This document shows positions 59,051 to 64,000 of a stretch of 64,000 bases of DNA, in pieces. The position numbers were made by a program, and so were the translations under genes. The first letter of the stretch is position 1; each line of letters starts with the position of its first letter. The stretch comes from Mangrovicoccus algicola (GTDB lineage Bacteria > Pseudomonadota > Alphaproteobacteria > Rhodobacterales > Rhodobacteraceae): assembly GCF_014903745.1 (NCBI RefSeq), contig NZ_JACVXA010000010.1, positions 1 to 64,000 of the forward strand. The letters run 5' to 3'. The notes below the pieces were generated by a model. That model was not told the DNA's origin. It did not search any database and worked only from the letters and a program-made list of their open reading frames with translations.

Positions 59051-60223
59051 TCAGAGCACCGCAAGGTCATACGCGGCTGCCGCCAGCCTTTCCAGATCAG
59101 CCTCGCCGCCTGCGGCAAGAAGCTTGCGCGCCTTCATGTGGCGTTTCGGGTCGCTGACGCTCTCCACCGCGGACAGCCGGTCCCCGTCGAAGCGCAGCAC
59201 CGTGCCGTCGGGCGTCTGGACGCTGCGATCCGCAGGCAGCGCGAGCCCGGCGATCTGCAGCCTGGCCTCCGCCTGGTCCGACCAGAACCAGGGCAGGGCG
59301 TCGTAAGGGGCCGCGGTGCCGTGGACGATCCGCCTGGCGATGGCGCGGGCATGATCGGTCGCGGCCTGCACGCTCTCCAGCCGGATGCGGATGCCCCGCC
59401 GCGGATCGGGAAAGGAGGCGCAATCGCCGAGCGCCGAGATCTGCGGGTCCGAGGTCCGGAGCGTCGCGTCCGCGGCAATGCCGTTCTCCAGCGCCAGCCC
59501 GGCCTCGCCGGCGAGGCCCGTATCCGGGCGCACCCCGGCAGCCAGCAGCACCAGATCGGCCGGGAGCCGCGTGCCGCAGGCCAGGTCGACGCCGCCGCCA
59601 TCGACCGCCGCCGCGGGGCTGCCGAAATAAAGCTCCGTGCCCAGCCCCTCATGCAGCCTGCGGAAGCGGTCCGAGATCTCGGGCGAGACGGCCCGCGCCA
59701 TCAGCCGGTCCGCGGCCTCGGCCACGGCAACCTGATGGCCCTGCGCGCGGGCCACGGCAGCGAATTCCAGCCCGATGAAGCCGCCGCCGATCACCGCGAT
59801 CCGCCTCGGCCGGTCCATCAGGCCGCGCAGGCGCTCCGCATCGGCGAGGCTGCGCAGCTCATGCGCGCGCTCCAGCCCCGGCACCGGCGGACGGAAGGTG
59901 ATCGCGCCGGTGGCCAGGATCAGATGGTCATAGGCGATGGCCTCCCCCCCGGCATGGACACGCGCCGCGGCGCGGTCGATCCCTTCGGCCCGGAGACCGG
60001 GCCTGAGCGTGATCGCCTTCTTTTCGAAGAAACCTTCAGGGCGGAAGGCCAGCGCCGCGGCATCGCCGGTCTTCAGATAGGCCTTGGACAGCGGCGGGCG
60101 CTGGTAGGGCAGGCCGGGCTCGGCTCCGATCAATAGGATCTCGCCCGCGAAGCCCTCGTCGCGCAGCGACATGGCAGACTGGAACCCGCCATGGCCCGCG
60201 CCGATGATGACGACGCGCGCCAT
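59051..60223 (-). CDS. FAD/NAD(P)H ferredoxin reductase of the P450 system
   Basis: 390 residues from the ATG at 60223, overlapping the ferredoxin stop by one base. Two Rossmann motifs (VVIIGAGHGGFQSAMSL at the N-terminus for FAD, and IAVIGGGFIGLEFAAVA near 140 for NADH) and SALGDCASFPD near residue 265 mark the oxygenase-coupled ferredoxin reductase family, like putidaredoxin reductase. It passes electrons from NAD(P)H to the adjacent 2Fe-2S ferredoxin for the P450. Confidence 0.93.
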   Translation of the reverse strand: MARVVIIGAGHGGFQSAMSLRDEGFAGEILLIGAEPGLPYQRPPLSKAYLKTGDAAALAFRPEGFFEKKAITLRPGLRAEGIDRAAARVHAGGEAIAYDHLILATGAITFRPPVPGLERAHELRSLADAERLRGLMDRPRRIAVIGGGFIGLEFAAVARAQGHQVAVAEAADRLMARAVSPEISDRFRRLHEGLGTELYFGSPAAAVDGGGVDLACGTRLPADLVLLAAGVRPDTGLAGEAGLALENGIAADATLRTSDPQISALGDCASFPDPRRGIRIRLESVQAATDHARAIARRIVHGTAAPYDALPWFWSDQAEARLQIAGLALPADRSVQTPDGTVLRFDGDRLSAVESVSDPKRHMKARKLLAAGGEADLERLAAAAYDLAVL

Positions 60224-60543
60224 CAGACCTGTGCCTCGGGCAGGCGGATCACGAGCCCGTCCATCGCCTCGGTCAATCTGATCTGGCAGGACAGCCGCGA
60301 GGTCTGCGTGACTTCCGATGCGGCGCAGTCGAGCATGTCGTCCTCGCCATCCATCCGCGCGCCGGTCGCCGCCGTCCAGTCCGGATCGACATGGCAATGG
60401 CAGGTCGCGCACATCATCGAGCCGCCGCATTCGCCGAGAATGCCCCCGACATCATGGGCCAGCGCCGTGGACATCACCGTGTCGCCGGGGCGGGCCTCGA
60501 CCACGGTTTCGGTGCCGTCATGGGCAATGAAGGTCAGTTTCAT
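60223..60543 (-). CDS. 2Fe-2S ferredoxin (adrenodoxin/putidaredoxin type)
   Basis: 106 residues. The cluster ligands are C39, C45, C48 (CGGSMMCATC) and C86 (LSCQI), in the spacing of vertebrate-type ferredoxins used by class I P450s. Rich in Asp and Glu, as usual. It sits between the P450 and its reductase and should be their dedicated electron carrier. Confidence 0.95.
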   Translation of the reverse strand: MKLTFIAHDGTETVVEARPGDTVMSTALAHDVGGILGECGGSMMCATCHCHVDPDWTAATGARMDGEDDMLDCAASEVTQTSRLSCQIRLTEAMDGLVIRLPEAQV

Positions 60544-60554
60544 CCGGGGTCTCC

Positions 60555-61773
60555 TCAGGAAGGGATCAGCCGCAGGGGCAGGCGGTCGAGCGCATGGATC
60601 GCGTTGTTCGGGCGCCAGATGGCGGGACCGGCGGGCTCGATGCGGGCGACGCGGGGGGCCAGCGCGCCCAGCACCGCCTCCAGCTCGCCGCGGGCGATGT
60701 TCTGGCCGACGCAGCCATGGATCCCCGCGCCGAAGGCCAGATGGCCCACGGGCCTGCGGTCGATGCGGAACGCCTCCGGATCGCCCCAGCGGTCCGGGTC
60801 CATGTTGGCGGCGCCGAGCGCGCAGAGGATCTTCGCGCCCTCCGGGACGGGGAAACCGGCGATTTCCGTGTCGCAACCGGCGGTGCGGGCGAAGGTATGG
60901 ACCGGCGAGGTGAAGCGCAGCACCTCCTCGAAGGCGGGACGGGCCAGCGACGGATCGGCGCGGAGCTTCTCCCATTCGGCGGGGAATTGCGAGAAGCACC
61001 AGAGCGCCGAGCCGATGCCGGTCACGGTCGTGTCGACCCCCGCCGACAGGAAGGACCGCACCAGCATGGCGGCCTCCTCATGGGTGATCTCGCCCGCATC
61101 CGCCGCCGCGTAGACCAGCGCGCCGAGCCCGTCGCCCGTCAGCCGGTCGCGCGCGCAGGCGGCGGTGATCCAGGCCGCGACCTCGGGGGCGCGCGCCATG
61201 GCCGCGCGGCGCAGGGCATTGTCGGGTCCGACCGCGTTGAAGACGATCGCGCCGTAATCGACCAGGTGGCGGGGGTTGGCGTCGGTCATGCCGACGGCGC
61301 GCGGAAAGACGGTGGTCGGGAAGGCCTCGGCCAGCTCGGTCACCGCCTCGATCCCGCCCTTCGCCGCCAGCGGCGCGACGATCTCCCCGGCGGCCGCGCG
61401 GAACATGTCCATCATGCCCTTGACCACCTTGGGCGAGAGCGCGCGGCTCATGACCTTGCGGGTCTTCGTGTGCTCCGGCGGATCGGCCTCGAGGATGATC
61501 GACGGCGCCCGCCAGGGCGTCTCCAGCTTGAAGTCGTTGAGGCCGACGCCGCGCGAGGAGACGAAGCGGTCATGGTCCGAGAACACCTCCTTCGTCACCT
61601 CGTGGCGGCCGACCATGAAGGCGCCGTAGCGGGGGATCCAGACCAGCTCGCCGCGGTCCCGCAGGGCCTTCCAGAACGGATAGGGATCGTGCAGGACCGC
61701 CTCGTCATAGGGATCGACATCCCAGACGGGGATCGCGGGATGGGGGTCGAGGACGCGGTGGCCCTCGATCAGC

Positions 61774-61790
<17 letters not shown>
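60555..61790 (-). CDS. Cytochrome P450, CYP199-like
   Basis: 411 residues. C360 in FGAGIHGCVGQ is the haem ligand, E289-x-x-R292 the ExxR pair, and AGVDT at 250-254 the oxygen-activating I-helix. Segments SSRGVGLNDFK, SIILEADPPEHT and RPNNAIHALDRLPLRL closely parallel CYP199A enzymes of Rhodopseudomonas, which bind para-substituted benzoates and demethylate 4-methoxybenzoate. The adjoining ferredoxin and reductase match the CYP199 class I system. Its start overlaps the LivF gene by 17 bases. Confidence 0.92.
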
Positions 61791-62515
<725 letters not shown>

Positions 62516-62523
<8 letters not shown>

Positions 62524-63265
62524 GCGCGCCTCCGAGGTAGAGTTCGCGGACCTGCGGGTCCGACGCGATCTGCGCCGGCGTGCCCTCGGTCAGGATGCGC
62601 CCCGCCACCAGCACGACGATCGAGCGGGCGACGCGGAACACCAGTTCCATGTCATGCTCGATGATCAGCACGGCCAGATCGGCAGGCAGCGCCTCGATCG
62701 CGTCGGTGATCAGGTGCGTCTCGCTGCCCGGCACCCCGGCGGCGGGCTCGTCCAGGATCAACACGCGGGGTTTCAGGGCCAGCGTCATCGCCAGCTCCAC
62801 CAGCCTCTGCTGGCCATAGGCAAGCCGCTCCACGACGCGGTCGGCCAGCGGCTCCAGCGCCAGCTGGTCCATCAGCGCCGCGATCTCGGCCTCCACCTCC
62901 GGGTCGCCATCAGCCCGGCAGAACAGCCGGAATCCGCGCCTTTCGCGTTCCAGGACCGCCAGCCGCAGGTTTTCGCGCACCGTCAGCCCGGTGAAAAGCG
63001 TGGTGATCTGGAAGGTCTTGGCGATGCCGAGCCGCACGCGCGCGGTCTCGTCCATGTCCGAGATATCCGCCCCGTCGAAGCGGATCGAGCCGGAGGAGGG
63101 CGCATGGATGCCCGTCACGAGATTGGCGAAGGTGGATTTCCCGGCGCCGTTGGGCCCGATCAGCGCCTTGCGCGCGCCGGGGGGCAGGTCGAAATCCAGC
63201 CCGTCGCTGACCACCAGCCCGCCGAAACGCTTGGACAGGCCTCGGACCACGAGTCCCTCAGTCAT
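62516..63265 (-). CDS. livG: ABC transporter ATPase, LivG type
   Basis: 249 residues with Walker A GPNGAGKST, an insertion between it and the signature typical of LivG, signature-like YGQQRLVELAMTLAL replacing LSGGQ, and Walker B VLILDEPAAG. The YGQQR variant is normal for LivG. It overlaps both neighbouring transporter genes by eight bases, so they are co-translated. Confidence 0.93.
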
Positions 63266-64000
63266 GGCGGCCTCCTTTCAGCGCGCCGGGCAAGGACAGC
63301 AGCCCCCCGGGCAGGACGAAGACGACGACCATCACCAACGCGCCGATGGCGAAGAGCCAGTTGAAGGGATCGGCCGCGGCCGCGTAGTGATGGGCGAACA
63401 TGAACAGCACCGTGCCCAGGAGCGCGCCCCAGAGCCGCCCGGTGCCGCCGAGGATCAGCATGACCAGCGCCTCCGCCGAGAGGGTGAAGGAGAAGGTCTC
63501 GAGGCTGACCAGTCCCGCGACCTGGGCCGAGAGCGCCCCGGCGATCCCGGCGATGGCCCCGCCCAGCGTGTAGGCGGCGACGCGGCGGGGATAGACCGGC
63601 GCGCCGATGGCGGCCATGCGCGCGGGGCTTGACTGCAGCCCCCTGAGCGACAGGCCGAAGGGCGAGCGCGCGACGAGGGCAAGCAGGCCCAGGACGCAGG
63701 CGCCGACCGCCGCGGCGTAGCAGAACCCGGTCTGGCCGATGAAGTCGAATTCCCACAGGCCGAGGACCGGGCCGAAGGCCACGCGCAGCCCGTCCGCCCC
63801 GCCGGTCAGGTCGCGGGCGCGGTTGGCGGTCTCGGCCAGAAGCGCCGCGACGGCGATGGTCAGCATGATCAGCGTGAGTCCGGAGGCGCGCATGAGGACC
63901 AGGCCGGAAAGCAGCGCCACCACCGCCCCGGCGGCGGCCCCGACGGCCAGCCCGGCGACCGGCTCGGCCCAGGCATGGGCGGCAAACAGCGCGGCGGCAT
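63258..64000 (-). CDS. livM: ABC transporter permease, LivM type (5' end outside window)
   Basis: The frame stays open to the right edge; about 247 residues are present. Several membrane helices and the LivM motifs RSPFGLSLRGLQSSPARMAAIG and ALSAQVAGLVSLETFSFTLSAE are visible. An apparent GTG at 63923 is internal. With LivG and LivF it forms part of a Liv-type importer; the LivH and receptor genes presumably lie beyond the window. Confidence 0.9.
   Translation of the reverse strand, partial: AAALFAAHAWAEPVAGLAVGAAAGAVVALLSGLVLMRASGLTLIMLTIAVAALLAETANRARDLTGGADGLRVAFGPVLGLWEFDFIGQTGFCYAAAVGACVLGLLALVARSPFGLSLRGLQSSPARMAAIGAPVYPRRVAAYTLGGAIAGIAGALSAQVAGLVSLETFSFTLSAEALVMLILGGTGRLWGALLGTVLFMFAHHYAAAADPFNWLFAIGALVMVVVFVLPGGLLSLPGALKGGRHD

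Overview
The window is very GC-rich DNA, apart from a few AT-richer intergenic stretches, with tightly packed and often translationally coupled genes (ATGA, GTGA and TGATG junctions). Protein families such as Hint-domain secreted proteins, DUF1127, an RskA-type ECF module and DctPQM TRAP genes suggest an alphaproteobacterium of the Rhodobacterales/Paracoccaceae type. That assignment is inference. No rRNA, tRNA, CRISPR array, transposase or integrase was seen.

Layout: (1) 1-7.6 kb is a type I secretion cluster: the tail of an acidic repeat protein, a protein with a BapA-like prefix domain, a TolC-family channel, an ABC exporter, an HlyD adaptor and an Omp85-like barrel. (2) 7.6-13 kb is a membrane-lipid/stress island (SDR, cyclopropane synthase-like methyltransferase, DUF1365, COG2907-like FAD oxidoreductase) divergent from an ECF sigma factor and RskA-type anti-sigma factor; a good ECF promoter lies in the divergent gap. 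(3) 13-16 kb holds a YgiC/YgiB-like pair and an AraC regulator. (4) 16.4-21.7 kb is a mirrored unit of two related Hint-domain proteins around a TPR protein and a TPR-GT32 glycosyltransferase. (5) 22.2-23.5 kb is a RES/Xre toxin-antitoxin pair with a clear promoter and dyad.

(6) 23.5-40.6 kb is the most unusual region: a 12-gene minus-strand run carrying a polyamine-type ABC importer, a TRAP transporter, a PuuE-like deacetylase, a hydantoin racemase-like protein, a dihydropyrimidinase-like cyclic amidase, a maleate isomerase-like protein and an amidase. Across the divergent promoter are an amidohydrolase, a GntR/FCD regulator, a second racemase-like protein and two Gfo/Idh/MocA oxidoreductases. 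Four copies of the 14-bp palindrome NATGGNATGCCATN mark the promoters and define a likely regulon. I infer uptake and stepwise opening of a nitrogen heterocycle, possibly ending in maleate and fumarate.

(7) 40.7-46.7 kb carries an HPP-CBS membrane protein, a copper/redox group (PepSY protein, SCO, a DUF1775-PCu(A)C fusion, a small CxxC protein) and a TetR/carboxymuconolactone decarboxylase pair with twin operators. (8) 46.8-57.5 kb has DUF1127 and a ring-cleavage cluster (extradiol VOC dioxygenase, Rieske ferredoxin, flavin hydroxylase, MFS transporter, metallo-hydrolase, alpha/beta hydrolase, FAH hydrolase, cyclase-family hydrolase), a divergent LysR regulator and an outer-membrane barrel. 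Three loci share an ATTCA-N5-TGAAT-type LysR box. (9) 57.6-64 kb carries a 2-hydroxyacid dehydrogenase, then a coupled operon of Liv-type ABC transporter genes, a CYP199-like P450, its 2Fe-2S ferredoxin and reductase, and a MarR regulator; it looks like a methoxy-aromatic uptake and demethylation unit and runs off the right edge.
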